64,000 bases of DNA from Dyadobacter sp. CY323 (GTDB lineage Bacteria > Bacteroidota > Bacteroidia > Cytophagales > Spirosomataceae): positions 186,001-250,000 of the forward strand of contig NZ_JAJUXH010000011.1 of NCBI RefSeq assembly GCF_021390245.1. Direction: 5' to 3'. Numbering within the stretch: position 1 is the stretch's first letter; every line of letters begins with the position of its first letter. A program made the position numbers and the translations under genes. Shown in pieces: positions 16,487 to 26,152 of this stretch. A model generated the notes under the pieces. It had not been told where the DNA came from, searched no databases, and worked only from the letters and a program-made list of their open reading frames with translations.

Positions 16487-17791
16487 TTAAAATGCATTCT
16501 GTGCATCCAGCATGGTGATCTTAACCTGGGAGATACTTGCTCTTTGTTTTTTCAAAATCGTGAATTCGTAATGTTTGGTCTTTAACCTTTCTCCGACAGA
16601 CGGTATCCGGCCAAATTTCCAGATCAGGTACCCGGCGAGCGTTTCGTACTCGCTTTCCTTCGCGATATCATGAGGAAGTTTGTCGTTCAGATCCGTGATA
16701 GACGCCGCACCCAGCGCGGTATAGGTATTATCACTTTCATTTTTTACGATCGGAACCTCATTATCGTATTCATCCTGAATCTCTCCTACCAGTTCTTCCA
16801 GAATGTCTTCCATTGTTACAATGCCATCGACTCCACCATATTCATCGATAATTACCGCCATTTGCTGACGGTTCATCTGAAAATCACGAAGTAATGCACC
16901 GATCGGCTTGGATGCATGAACCGAAGAAATCGGACGGATCAGCTCCTGTAACACGATTTCCTTGCCCTGCCGCATTTTTAGAAGCAGATCCTTTAAATGC
17001 AAAACGCCAACGATCTGGTCAAGCGTATCTTCATAAACCGGAATCCGTGAATAACCTTCTTCGATGATTTTTTCGAGCGTTGCCTCATTAAAATCATTTA
17101 CATCAATACCAACAACCTGAGGTCTCGGAATCATAATCTGGCGTGCCAGACGCTCCGAGAAATTGAATGCATTTTTAATCAGATCATAGTCCGCCGCTTC
17201 GATCATCCCACTCTCCTTTTGCTGCTGGACCAGATACCGAAGCTCGTCGCTGCTATGTACCTCGCTACCGTGCGAAGGCGATATGCCGACGCCTTTCAGA
17301 ATAAAATTGGCGATACCATTCAATATCCAGACAATCGGACGGAAAACGATATAAAACCCATGCAATGGATAAGACAAAAATAAGGTCGTGGCCTCGGGGC
17401 GCTGGATGGCGATAGACTTGGGCGCCAGTTCTCCAAACACAATGTGTAGCACGGTAATAATTGCAAATGCAGTGGGCAATGCAATCTGATGAGCCAGCTC
17501 AGGGTCAAGCGAAATGCCGACAAGCTCCATGCCGCCGATCAGGATTTTGGATACCACGGGCTCTCCGATCCAACCCAAACCCAGACTTGCCAATGTGATA
17601 CCAAACTGTGTAGCAGCAAGATAACCATCCAGGTTCGCTACGATTTTTTTTGATAAGATCGCCATCTTATTCCCCTCCTGCGCCTTTTGCTCTAATTGCG
17701 AAGCTCTGATCTTGACGATCGCGAATTCAGCCGCCACAAAAAAACCATTAAGAAATACGAGCACTAGTGTGATTAAGACCTGGACAGCCAT
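16487..17791 (-). CDS. CNNM/CorC (TlyC-type hemolysin family) membrane protein
   Basis: Inner-membrane protein of 434 residues. A DUF21/CNNM transmembrane domain with about four hydrophobic segments covers residues 1-190 and carries the conserved GELAPKS motif. A CBS pair follows near residues 205-330 (MIPRPQVVGIDVND; IDEYGGVDGIVTMEDILEEL in part), then a CorC_HlyC C-terminal domain to the end. The family is linked to magnesium and cobalt efflux or homeostasis; the old name hemolysin is misleading. It is divergent from the DUF763 gene. Confidence 0.93.
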   Translation of the reverse strand: MAVQVLITLVLVFLNGFFVAAEFAIVKIRASQLEQKAQEGNKMAILSKKIVANLDGYLAATQFGITLASLGLGWIGEPVVSKILIGGMELVGISLDPELAHQIALPTAFAIITVLHIVFGELAPKSIAIQRPEATTLFLSYPLHGFYIVFRPIVWILNGIANFILKGVGISPSHGSEVHSSDELRYLVQQQKESGMIEAADYDLIKNAFNFSERLARQIMIPRPQVVGIDVNDFNEATLEKIIEEGYSRIPVYEDTLDQIVGVLHLKDLLLKMRQGKEIVLQELIRPISSVHASKPIGALLRDFQMNRQQMAVIIDEYGGVDGIVTMEDILEELVGEIQDEYDNEVPIVKNESDNTYTALGAASITDLNDKLPHDIAKESEYETLAGYLIWKFGRIPSVGERLKTKHYEFTILKKQRASISQVKITMLDAQNAF

Positions 17792-17917
17792 TCAGTTTGA
17801 ATAAAGTGAGTTAATTAAATGCCTTGAAGCTGCATTTTAACAAAAAATTGTACCATTGAGAAACGCCGATAATTTCTACTTCCGGCACTTTCCTATTTTT
17901 CGTAACTTACATTAGAT

Positions 17918-19123
17918 ATGAAAAGTGGTCACGCAGATTTGCCGCTGCATTACGGGAAAGTGCCGGTTTGGCTGGCTCAGCGAATGAGCGCATTAGGAGG
18001 AGCGATTGTAGAGTCCATCGTAATGGAGTACGGACGCAACGCGCTGCTCCAAAAATTGAGCGATCCATTCTGGTTCCAATCACTGGGCTGCGTACTCGGA
18101 ATGGACTGGCATTCTTCGGGCATTACCACTTCGGTCATGGGCGCGTTGAAAAAGTCGGTCAATCAAAGATCTTCGGAACTCGGCATTTACATTTGCGGCG
18201 GACGCGGGAAACACTCCCGGGCAACGCCTGCCGAACTCATGGCGATTGCGAATAAAACGGGCTTGGATGGAGATAGCCTGGTTCACAGCAGCCGGTTATC
18301 CGCCAAAGTTGATAACACGGCTATTCAGGATGGTTTTCAGCTTTATCTCCACTCATTTGTTCTTTCCAAAGAAGGAGAATGGGCGGTAATTCAGCAGGGA
18401 ATGAACACCAACGAGCGCCTTGCCCGCAGATATCACTGGCATTCCCCGAGCATCAAATCCTTCATCGAAGAACCTCACACCTCCATTTACGGCAAAAACC
18501 AGGGTACTATCCTCAACCTGACCGACAAAGCTGCCGCACCGACGAGAAGCGGCATTCTCGAACTTACCAAAGAGAATCCCGGCCAGATCATGCGCGAGAT
18601 TACGAAACTGGTCATGCCGGATCATCACGATGTTCGAGCAGAGGACGTTAACCTGAAAAGATTGGGCGCAGTTCTGGCGTTAGCGCACGACAGTCCGGTG
18701 AATGACATGGAGTCGTTATTACTACTCGAAGGTGTAGGTCCGAGAACGATCCAGTCACTGACGCTGGTAAGTGAAATTATCCACGGCACTCCTTCCCGAT
18801 TCTCCGACCCGGCCCGGTTTTCCTTTGCTCATGGGGGCAAAGACGGTCACCCCTTTCCCGTTCCTATCACGGTATATGATGAATCCATTCTTACTTTGGA
18901 CCGCGCTATTCAGAAAGCGAAGATGGGCGAAAAAGATAAGTCAGATGCATTAAGAAACCTTTCAAAAGTCTCGCAAAACCTCGAAAAAGACTTTCAGCCT
19001 AACAATCGATTCAACGACATCATCCAGCAGGAGCGTGATAATTCGTGGAAATATGAAGGAAGAACGGTAATGGGGAAAGCCAAAAAGCCGGGAGGGGCGA
19101 GCGGGCAGCTGGAGTTGTTTTGA
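17918..19123 (+). CDS. DUF763 domain protein
   Basis: Cytoplasmic protein of 401 residues. It opens SGHADLPLHYGKVPVWL, followed by VLGMDWHSSGITTSV and ICGGRGKHSRATPAEL, all patterns I recall from the DUF763 family, which occurs in archaea and scattered bacteria with no firm function. Near residues 268-285 LLLEGVGPRTIQSLTLV resembles a helix-hairpin-helix DNA-binding motif, and the C-terminal quarter is charged and likely helical. Conserved His and Asp residues in the first half suggest a metal or nucleic-acid site. A DNA-related role is inference only. Confidence 0.85.
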   Translation: MKSGHADLPLHYGKVPVWLAQRMSALGGAIVESIVMEYGRNALLQKLSDPFWFQSLGCVLGMDWHSSGITTSVMGALKKSVNQRSSELGIYICGGRGKHSRATPAELMAIANKTGLDGDSLVHSSRLSAKVDNTAIQDGFQLYLHSFVLSKEGEWAVIQQGMNTNERLARRYHWHSPSIKSFIEEPHTSIYGKNQGTILNLTDKAAAPTRSGILELTKENPGQIMREITKLVMPDHHDVRAEDVNLKRLGAVLALAHDSPVNDMESLLLLEGVGPRTIQSLTLVSEIIHGTPSRFSDPARFSFAHGGKDGHPFPVPITVYDESILTLDRAIQKAKMGEKDKSDALRNLSKVSQNLEKDFQPNNRFNDIIQQERDNSWKYEGRTVMGKAKKPGGASGQLELF

Positions 19124-19209
19124 TTCTTTTATTAATTCATTTGCATCGCTATTGATATCAAGTTTTTTAGATTTTGAGTAAGTTTACCTGAATAGTTAGC
19201 AATTCGAAT

Positions 19210-19776
19210 ATGATACTGCGTTCCTCATCATCCATTTTACCACGAACTCTTGAAGAATTTCTTCAATGGGAGCCTGTTGATGGATATAAATATGAATGGA
19301 ACGATGGAAAAATAATCAGATTCGAAAAAATGAAGAAAAAGCACCTGTTCATTATCAGAACACTTCAGCAATTGTTTTTTCGAACTCATTCTTTCTCAAA
19401 AGGAGCGGCGTTAATCATGGAGCAAGACGTCATGCTCAGCGGAATACAAATGCGCAGGCCGGATCTCGCCTACTTTACGGGGTCGCAAATAGATTCTTCC
19501 CTCGTATCGGATCAAGAGCCGATTCCGGAATTCGTGATAGAAGTTATCTCGCAACATGATGACGCGGAAAAAATAGAGGAAAAGTTAGTGGAGTACTTCA
19601 ATGCCCGGGTAAAAGTGGTTTGGCACATCTATCCGGAAAACGAGGTCGTCTACATTTATACTTCACGAAAAGATGTGAAAATCTGCACGGATAACGACAT
19701 TTGTTCCGCATATCCCGTGCTTCCCGACTTTGAAATATCTACTAAGGATTTGTTCCTGGTTAGAACGTTCATGTAA
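19210..19776 (+). CDS. Uma2-family (DUF820) putative restriction-type endonuclease
   Basis: Protein of 188 residues with the PD-(D/E)xK fold expected for Uma2: acidic residues in RRPDLAYF and EFVIEVISQHDD, followed by EEKLVEYFNARVKVVWHIYPE, where Lys follows the acidic pair. The N-terminal YKYEWNDGKIIRFEKM is the usual opening. These genes are common in cyanobacteria and Bacteroidota, often in many copies and of unproven function. It stands alone after the DUF763 gene with 86 bases between. Confidence 0.85.
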   Translation: MILRSSSSILPRTLEEFLQWEPVDGYKYEWNDGKIIRFEKMKKKHLFIIRTLQQLFFRTHSFSKGAALIMEQDVMLSGIQMRRPDLAYFTGSQIDSSLVSDQEPIPEFVIEVISQHDDAEKIEEKLVEYFNARVKVVWHIYPENEVVYIYTSRKDVKICTDNDICSAYPVLPDFEISTKDLFLVRTFM

Positions 19777-19862
19777 CCCTTTTCATAATCAATCCCATAC
19801 CATTAATTCTTTCAATTGATCCTTTAAGATCAACTAAATTCTGTAACACTAAAAATGCCTCA

Positions 19863-22800
19863 ATGATCTCTAAAAAACTTTTACAAAAACCTCTGATCCT
19901 CGCGACCTGCGTCACTGTTGTGGTAGTTTCATGTATGAAAATGGCTCCCAATACACCTTCATCGTCCGGCGACAAATGGGGGAAAACTTCGAAGACAAAT
20001 AGTACGGCCATTGTCATTAAGGAAGATGCGGCAACCGGGAAAACGCGGGCCAAAGAAATCCGTGAAAAAACCGTCGTAAAACTTGCAGACGGATTGAAAC
20101 TGGATTTATGGGCTTCCGATTCACTTGCCCCTGATCCGGTCGCCATTGCGATGGATGATATGGGGAATGTATACCTGAACCGTACAAACCGCCAGAAAAA
20201 CTCAGAATTTGATATCCGCGGGTACCGCAACTGGATGACCGCCTCGATTGGTTTACAAACCGTTGAAGACCGTCGTGCATTTCTTCGCAGCACCTTCGCA
20301 CCCTCAAAAAGCAAAGAAAATAATTTCCTGAAAGACCTCAACGGAGACGGTTCTCACGACTGGAAAGATCTGGCAGTTGAAAAAGATGAGGTTTGGAAAA
20401 TAACAGATACCGATCAAGATGGCATCGCCGACATTTCAACCAGAATTCTGAATGATTTTTTTGATGAAGTTTCCGATGTAGCCGGCGGTCTGCTCATCCG
20501 CGCGAAAGATGCATTTGTAGCCATCGCGCCGGATTTGTGGAGATTGAGAGATACCAATGGGGACGGAGTTTTGGATGAAAAAACATCCATTAGCCACGGT
20601 TATGGCGTCCATATTGGTTTTAGCGGCCACGGAATGTCTAATCCCATTGAAGGTCCGGACGGAAAAATATACTGGAACATCGGGGATATCGGCGCAAACA
20701 TCACCACGGCGGAAGGCGTAAAACACGAACATCCGAATTCCGGTATTATCGCCCGCTCGAATCCCGATGGCAGCGATTTTGAAGTTTTTGCACACGGATT
20801 ACGGAATACGCACGAATTCGTTTTTGATGAATACGGTAACCTGATCAGCTCCGATAACGATGGGGACCATCCGGGCGAGAGTGAGCGATTGGTGCACGTA
20901 GTAGAAGGTTCTGACGCTGGCTGGCGCTCCAACTGGCAGTATGGAAAATACACCGATCCTAAAAACAATAGTTACAAAGTCTGGATGGACGAGCAGCTTT
21001 TCAAGCCTCGCTGGGCCGGACAGGCGGCATATATCATTCCGCCAATTCAAAATTTTCACAATGGACCGACCGGAATGCAGTACAATCCGGGAACTGCATT
21101 GGGTTCCGAATGGAAAAACAAATTCTTCCTGGTGGAATTCGTGGGTAACCCTGCCCGTTCGCCGATCTGGGCATTTGGATTAAAACCAAAAGGAGCATCG
21201 TTTGTATTGGATGGTGAAAAAAATATCCTGAACGGAATCCTGCCGACCGGTATTCGTTTCGGCCCGGACGGTGCATTGTACATTGCTGACTGGCTCAATG
21301 GCTGGGATACGAAGAATGCTGGACGTGTTTGGAAGTTGGATGTGACGGAAGAAAAAAACGATCTTAAAGCGTTAAGAGCGGAAACCAAGAAGCTGATACA
21401 GCTTGACTATACGAAGCAGTCGGATGATATGCTGTTGTCTTTGCTTTCCAACCAGGACATGCGTATTCGTCAGAAGTCACAATTTGAACTGGCTTCGCGG
21501 GGTGCAAAAGGCGCAGCTGTTTTAAATAAAGCCATTGCTCAAACTGCTAACCAATTCGGCCGCATTCACGGAATTTGGGGAATAGGTCAACTTGCTCGTC
21601 AGGACAAAGCGTATGCAAACGTTTTGATGACCCTGTTAAAGGATAAAGACGAAGAAATCACCGTGCAGGCGGCGAAAATGCTTGGAGATGCGCGTATCAC
21701 GGAAGCTGGCCCGATGCTGGTACCGATGCTTTCTTCCAAAAACCCGCGCGTCCGGTTTTACTCGGCGCAGGCGATCGGAAGAATCAAATACAAAGATGCA
21801 ATCGCTCCATTATTGGCGATGATCAAGACTAATAATGATGAAGATGTTTATTTGCGCCACTCTGCAGTTTTAGCTTTGTCGCGCATTGGTGAAGCAGAAC
21901 CCATTGTTGCATTGGCAGATAGCCCTGAAAAATCCCTACGCATTGCGGCCATTCTTGTTTTGCGGAGAATGAAGAATGAAAAGATCAGCCTGTTTTTACG
22001 TGATAAGGATGAATACATTGTGACGGAAGCCGCTCGGGGTATTAACGATGATTTGTCGATTGCGGCTGCATTACCCGCACTTGCTTCCACATTAAACGAT
22101 CCGAGATTTACTTCTGAACCTTTATTGAGAAGGTCGATCAATGCTGCGCTGCGGGTAGGTGGCGAAACGCAACTCAATGATCTGGTTGCTTTTGCAAAAA
22201 GAAAAAACATTGATAAGGAAATCCGTGCCGAAGCATTGGCTACGCTCGGTACCTGGGCAAGTCCGTCCGTAATGGACCGTGTGGACGGACGTTATCGTGG
22301 GCCGCTGGAACGTAATGCTGCGACGGTTAAGACCAAAATCCAGCCTATCGTTGCCGATCTGTTAAAAGACGATGAGCCTGCGATTTTGATTGCTGCCGCG
22401 CAAATGCTTACCAATCTGGGCGTTTCGGACAACAATGCCGCGCTCGCTAAAATCCTGAATGATCATAAAGATCCGAAAGTACGCGCCGCCATGCTTATTG
22501 CATTGAACGATCTGAAATACACGGACATGGAAACGGTTATGAAAAAAGGCATGACGGATTCTGATGCCGATGTCCGCACCGCTGCATTGGGCATGGTAGG
22601 AAATGTAACGATGTCGAAAGAAGCGTTAACGGACATTTCGAATGCGATTTTTGAGAAAGGAAGTGTGCGCGAACAACAACAGATGCTGAAAGTGCTGGGT
22701 ACTTTACCGGTCGCAAAAACAGAAGGCATTTTGACGGACCTGATTCAAAAAATGACGGACAAGAAGCTTCCGCAAAGTCTTACACTTGATTTGGGAGAAG

Positions 22801-23318
22801 CCGTCGATTCCACAAAGTCAAATACGCTGATTGCGAAAATGGCACCAATGCGCTCAACAGGCATGACTGCTGCGGACTACCAGGATGCGCTTTTCGGAGG
22901 AAATGCCCAGCTTGGCCGCCGCTACTTTATGACAAGTTCAGCAGCGGAATGCGTTCGGTGCCATTCCATTGGCGGACAAGGCGGCGAAGTAGGACCCAAT
23001 CTTTCCAATATCGGCAATGTACTTTCACGCGAGCAGATTTTGCAGGCATTGGTAGAACCAAGTGCGAGATTATCGCCGGGATTTGGAATGGTGATGCTGA
23101 CTTTGAAAGACGGTACCAGTGCGGCAGGGATTCTTTCAGCGGAAAATGATCACGAGCTTGTGTTGAAAACTTCCGAAGCAGAACCTTTGAAAATAGCGGT
23201 TTCCAGAATTTCAAAACGGGAAAATGTTCCGTCCAGCATGCCGGCAATGGGAACGATCATGACGAAACGAGAAATCCGCGACGTCGTGGAGTTTTTATCG
23301 GGATTAAAAAGACAATAA
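19863..23318 (+). CDS. Large lipoprotein: beta-propeller dehydrogenase-like, HEAT repeats and cytochrome c
   Basis: Exported lipoprotein of 1151 residues (signal ends VVVVSC, Cys about residue 21). Residues 65-500 form a PQQ/sorbosone-dehydrogenase-like propeller of the kind found in Planctomycetes-type haem proteins, with DTNGDG and DNDGDHPGESERL calcium-like loops. About 520-960 are HEAT-like alpha repeats. The C-terminal domain is a c-type cytochrome: C1030-VR-C1033-H1034, followed by GGEVGPNLSNIG, and a possible Met ligand near the end. Probably an envelope redox enzyme that oxidises a sugar or alcohol and passes electrons to its own haem. Monocistronic, ends at a strong hairpin. Confidence 0.88.
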   Translation: MISKKLLQKPLILATCVTVVVVSCMKMAPNTPSSSGDKWGKTSKTNSTAIVIKEDAATGKTRAKEIREKTVVKLADGLKLDLWASDSLAPDPVAIAMDDMGNVYLNRTNRQKNSEFDIRGYRNWMTASIGLQTVEDRRAFLRSTFAPSKSKENNFLKDLNGDGSHDWKDLAVEKDEVWKITDTDQDGIADISTRILNDFFDEVSDVAGGLLIRAKDAFVAIAPDLWRLRDTNGDGVLDEKTSISHGYGVHIGFSGHGMSNPIEGPDGKIYWNIGDIGANITTAEGVKHEHPNSGIIARSNPDGSDFEVFAHGLRNTHEFVFDEYGNLISSDNDGDHPGESERLVHVVEGSDAGWRSNWQYGKYTDPKNNSYKVWMDEQLFKPRWAGQAAYIIPPIQNFHNGPTGMQYNPGTALGSEWKNKFFLVEFVGNPARSPIWAFGLKPKGASFVLDGEKNILNGILPTGIRFGPDGALYIADWLNGWDTKNAGRVWKLDVTEEKNDLKALRAETKKLIQLDYTKQSDDMLLSLLSNQDMRIRQKSQFELASRGAKGAAVLNKAIAQTANQFGRIHGIWGIGQLARQDKAYANVLMTLLKDKDEEITVQAAKMLGDARITEAGPMLVPMLSSKNPRVRFYSAQAIGRIKYKDAIAPLLAMIKTNNDEDVYLRHSAVLALSRIGEAEPIVALADSPEKSLRIAAILVLRRMKNEKISLFLRDKDEYIVTEAARGINDDLSIAAALPALASTLNDPRFTSEPLLRRSINAALRVGGETQLNDLVAFAKRKNIDKEIRAEALATLGTWASPSVMDRVDGRYRGPLERNAATVKTKIQPIVADLLKDDEPAILIAAAQMLTNLGVSDNNAALAKILNDHKDPKVRAAMLIALNDLKYTDMETVMKKGMTDSDADVRTAALGMVGNVTMSKEALTDISNAIFEKGSVREQQQMLKVLGTLPVAKTEGILTDLIQKMTDKKLPQSLTLDLGEAVDSTKSNTLIAKMAPMRSTGMTAADYQDALFGGNAQLGRRYFMTSSAAECVRCHSIGGQGGEVGPNLSNIGNVLSREQILQALVEPSARLSPGFGMVMLTLKDGTSAAGILSAENDHELVLKTSEAEPLKIAVSRISKRENVPSSMPAMGTIMTKREIRDVVEFLSGLKRQ

Positions 23319-23319
23319 A

Positions 23320-23365
23320 TTAAATGCGAAAAGCCCGGACAGCGATCCGGGCTTTTCGCATTTAA
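23320..23365. terminator. Intrinsic terminator, perfect 20-bp stem
   Basis: Arms 23320-23339 and 23346-23365 are exact reverse complements with a 6-base loop. Contains A4/T4 tracts; starts just after the cytochrome lipoprotein stop codon. Confidence 0.88.
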
Positions 23366-23390
23366 AGATCATCATCAACACTATATCTGA

Positions 23391-24422
23391 ATGAAATTAG
23401 ACAAGAAAGAGGCTGAGGTCGTGGGAAAGGCCATTCAGTTCTGGCAAGACAAAAACAAAATCTCGAAAGAGCTGGCTGATGAGTTGCGCGGAAGCTATGA
23501 ATTGAGAAATTCCAATGCAGATGCCATCGCCATTTATGCATTAATATCCGCCATTTCGTGTGGCTTACTCGCATTTGGCGCCTTGGTGATCGATGAAAAA
23601 TGGATTGAGCTGCTTCGGAAACAATGGGGCTTTTCTGAAAATATCGTAGGCATTATATTTACATTAATAGCGGCGGTTTTCATCTTTCTTGCGAAAAGAC
23701 GCAAAGTCAAACTTCCCGACGCCAGGGCCAGTAATGAAGCCTACAACATCACCATTATCCTTACGGTCGCCATCGCCATTACCTACTGGACGAGGAGTCT
23801 TGCCTCGCCGGAAAGCAATTATGCAATACCACTCCTGATCGCGACCTTCGCTTACGGTGCAATCTCCGTTTTGCTGCATTCAACACTACTTTGGACGGTT
23901 GCAATCCTTTCATTCGCAGGCTGGTGGGGCGCGCAGACATACTATTGGTCTCATGGAAGTTACCGGTTTTGGGGAATGAATTATCCGTTGCGCATGACCG
24001 TTTTCGGGCTGGCAATCTGGGGATTATCCTGGGTGGTAAATCGTACAAAAGCATTACAATTCCTTCATGAAGTTACCTATTCGATTGGTTTATTTCTTTT
24101 CCTCGTTGCCGCCTGGACCTTATCGATGTTTGGAAATTATGATGACCTGAGTGGCTGGACGGCATTGAAACAGAGCTACTTCTGGTACTGGGCCCTCGGT
24201 TTTACGGTTATGCTTGCCGGTTTGCTTTACTATGCTTTTCAAAATAAACTGGAAACGCTGCGGGACCTTACGCTGGTTTTCTTTTTATTAAATATCTATA
24301 CCCGATACTTCGAATATTTCTGGGACCGTACCAACAAAGGAATCTTCTTCGCGTTATTGGCACTTTCGTTCTGGTTTGTGGGAAAGAAGGCAGAGCAATG
24401 GAGAGGGCGTAACGTGGTTTAA
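23391..24422 (+). CDS. Polytopic membrane protein, DUF2157-like
   Basis: Protein of 343 residues. The first 45 residues are a soluble, charged helical segment (KKEAEVVGKAIQFWQDKNKI; SKELADELRGSYE) of the kind that precedes the membrane part in DUF2157/DUF4401 proteins. About nine or ten hydrophobic segments follow, rich in Trp and Tyr, ending in KKAEQWRGRNVV. No catalytic motif is seen. The family assignment rests on layout and is tentative; the function is unknown. Confidence 0.7.
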   Translation: MKLDKKEAEVVGKAIQFWQDKNKISKELADELRGSYELRNSNADAIAIYALISAISCGLLAFGALVIDEKWIELLRKQWGFSENIVGIIFTLIAAVFIFLAKRRKVKLPDARASNEAYNITIILTVAIAITYWTRSLASPESNYAIPLLIATFAYGAISVLLHSTLLWTVAILSFAGWWGAQTYYWSHGSYRFWGMNYPLRMTVFGLAIWGLSWVVNRTKALQFLHEVTYSIGLFLFLVAAWTLSMFGNYDDLSGWTALKQSYFWYWALGFTVMLAGLLYYAFQNKLETLRDLTLVFFLLNIYTRYFEYFWDRTNKGIFFALLALSFWFVGKKAEQWRGRNVV

Positions 24423-24462
24423 ATTTTAAGTAGCAGATAAAATGCACAGATTTTATGCAAAA

Positions 24463-24503
24463 TACCGGATAATATGCATGAAAGTTGTGCATATTATCCG
24501 GTA
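24463..24503. terminator. Perfect 16-bp inverted repeat between two genes
   Basis: TACCGGATAATATGCA (24463-24478) and TGCATATTATCCGGTA (24488-24503) with a 9-base loop. On the plus strand an A-run follows, and on the minus strand a short T-run follows, so it is a poor plus-strand terminator. It may instead be an mRNA end-processing hairpin or a binding site. An in-frame ATG at 24474 falls inside it and is not the likely start of the next gene. Confidence 0.6.
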
Positions 24504-24545
24504 AAAAAGGTAGCATTTATCGCCGGCAACGGAACAATCGCCATT

Positions 24546-24887
24546 ATGAGCAACATCAGACCAATCCGCCAAAATGAAGTTGACCTGATTCATTTTTTAT
24601 TAGCCAGATTAAATCTCGATCCGGCCAACTTTCCGATTAGTGAGATGGTGGATGAATATGAGGGCGGGAAAATGGGAAGTATCAGTTTGGGAGGTGATGT
24701 TTCCGGTTATGACGGGGATCTGATACAGGTGGAATATATCGATAGCGATGCTACTCCGGTAGTGATTACTTTGACCAAAGACACAAATAACCAACTACTC
24801 GACCTGGATTTCTGGAAGACGGATTTTTCGAAATTACTCGTCTACCCTACTCCTGACAAGCTCATTTTTGGGAAATCTCAGGCATAA
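24546..24887 (+). CDS. Small conserved protein, possibly DUF6984
   Basis: Protein of 113 residues from ATG 24546 (MSNIRPIRQNEVDLIHFLL). The opening IRPIRQNEVDLIHFLLARL resembles the DUF6984 family as I recall it, and the rest is a mixed strand/helix domain with acidic bias (DLDFWKTDFSKLL). No signal or membrane segment. The upstream in-frame ATG at 24474 would put the start inside a hairpin and add a non-conserved tail. Function unknown; convergent with the MFS gene 2 bases away. Confidence 0.6.
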   Translation: MSNIRPIRQNEVDLIHFLLARLNLDPANFPISEMVDEYEGGKMGSISLGGDVSGYDGDLIQVEYIDSDATPVVITLTKDTNNQLLDLDFWKTDFSKLLVYPTPDKLIFGKSQA

Positions 24888-24889
24888 CC

Positions 24890-26131
24890 CTACACTTCTT
24901 CGTAATCGAGTTCTTTCCCATAAGTCTCCTCCATTTTCCAAAGCGACAGCAATGCGAGCGAGAAACAGATCGCCCCGACGATCGCGCCGGATTGTAAAAC
25001 GCCCCATTCAGGTTTCAATAATTGAAATAATGGCAATGTGAGTAAAACGGTCGCGCGGACATTATTCGCGACGGAAGTGGTAACGGTTGCCCGCAAGTTT
25101 GTCCCGAACTGTTCGGCAGTTGTGGTCAGAAACATGGCTATGTAACCAATGGAGAAACCCAGCCAGGTGTAGCAAATGTAAAGTGTAGTCGTGGAGCCGA
25201 TGCCTCCGTAAAGCAGCCACACTACTCCCGCGAATGTCATAGCCATCATCAGCAGGATCGCCTGCTTTCGTGATCGCAGCCATTGACTTAAAATACCACT
25301 AAAAAAATCGCCGGTAACTACTCCAATATACGTGTACAACACGCAATCGCCCGCCGGGACATCTCCTTGAATGCCCAACGCTTTGGCAAATTCATTTCCA
25401 AAAGTGGAATAAACCCCGATTACCATATACGTTGGAAGCCCGATCCCCATGCAACGGATGTATCGCACAAACCGTGACCAACTTGTAAAGATCGTCCACC
25501 AGGGTACCGGCTTCTTTCCCCGCTTCTCGATGCTGATATTAAAAAGAATGGATTCAAGCACATTGATACGCATAACAAGCAAAACCAACCCCATTCCGCC
25601 ACCAATAAAGTAGGCAGTCCGCCAATCAGTTAGCTTTACGGCAAAGAATGCGGCAATGGCTCCCGCAAGGCCCACACTGGCTACAACGGAAGCCCCATAA
25701 CCTCTTAATTCTTTCGGCAGGATCTCGGCGATCAAAGTAATGCCGGCACCCAGCTCGCCCGCCAGGCCTAGCCCGGCGATAAATCTCAGTAATGAATAAA
25801 TTTCCACATTATTAGCAAATCCACACGCGATATTGGCTAGTGAATAAGTTAAAATAGAGCCAAATAAAACGGATCTTCTTCCAAATTTGTCCCCAAAAAT
25901 ACCCCACATAAATCCTCCGATCAGCAGCCCGGCTTGTTGCCAGTTATAGATCGCCGCCCCGATCCTTGAAATTTCTTCTTCCGACAGTCCGAGATCTTTC
26001 AGGCTCGGAACGCGCACGATATTGAATAACAACAGATCGTAAACGTCAACGAAATAGCCCAGCGATGCGACAATAACCGGGAGTGTGAGGACTGCACTGA
26101 TTTTTGGTTGAGTAGAGGTAGTGGAGTACAT
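24890..26131 (-). CDS. MFS transporter
   Basis: Major facilitator of 413 residues with about 12 membrane segments. The loop 2-3 signature appears as GDKFGRRSVLFGS, and the TM4-5 motif as LPKELRGYGASV after GLGLAGELGAGI. The style (VDVYDLLLF in TM1) fits the metabolite:proton symporter group (sugar or organic-acid carriers). The substrate is not readable; the nearby rhamnose genes are 3 kb away and separately transcribed, so linkage to them is weak. ArfB lies upstream on the same strand, 21 bases away, so the two may be co-transcribed. Confidence 0.9.
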   Translation of the reverse strand: MYSTTSTQPKISAVLTLPVIVASLGYFVDVYDLLLFNIVRVPSLKDLGLSEEEISRIGAAIYNWQQAGLLIGGFMWGIFGDKFGRRSVLFGSILTYSLANIACGFANNVEIYSLLRFIAGLGLAGELGAGITLIAEILPKELRGYGASVVASVGLAGAIAAFFAVKLTDWRTAYFIGGGMGLVLLVMRINVLESILFNISIEKRGKKPVPWWTIFTSWSRFVRYIRCMGIGLPTYMVIGVYSTFGNEFAKALGIQGDVPAGDCVLYTYIGVVTGDFFSGILSQWLRSRKQAILLMMAMTFAGVVWLLYGGIGSTTTLYICYTWLGFSIGYIAMFLTTTAEQFGTNLRATVTTSVANNVRATVLLTLPLFQLLKPEWGVLQSGAIVGAICFSLALLSLWKMEETYGKELDYEEV

Positions 26132-26152
26132 GGAGTGAGGTTATGGCAAATA

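Noticed and set aside
24474..24545. Upstream extension of the small DUF gene
   Set aside because: The ATG lies inside a perfect hairpin and adds non-conserved residues; ATG 24546 is a better start.
24890..26131. MFS gene as a rhamnose transporter
   Set aside because: Not in the rha operon, separated by two or more independent genes, and no rhamnose-specific motif can be recognised.
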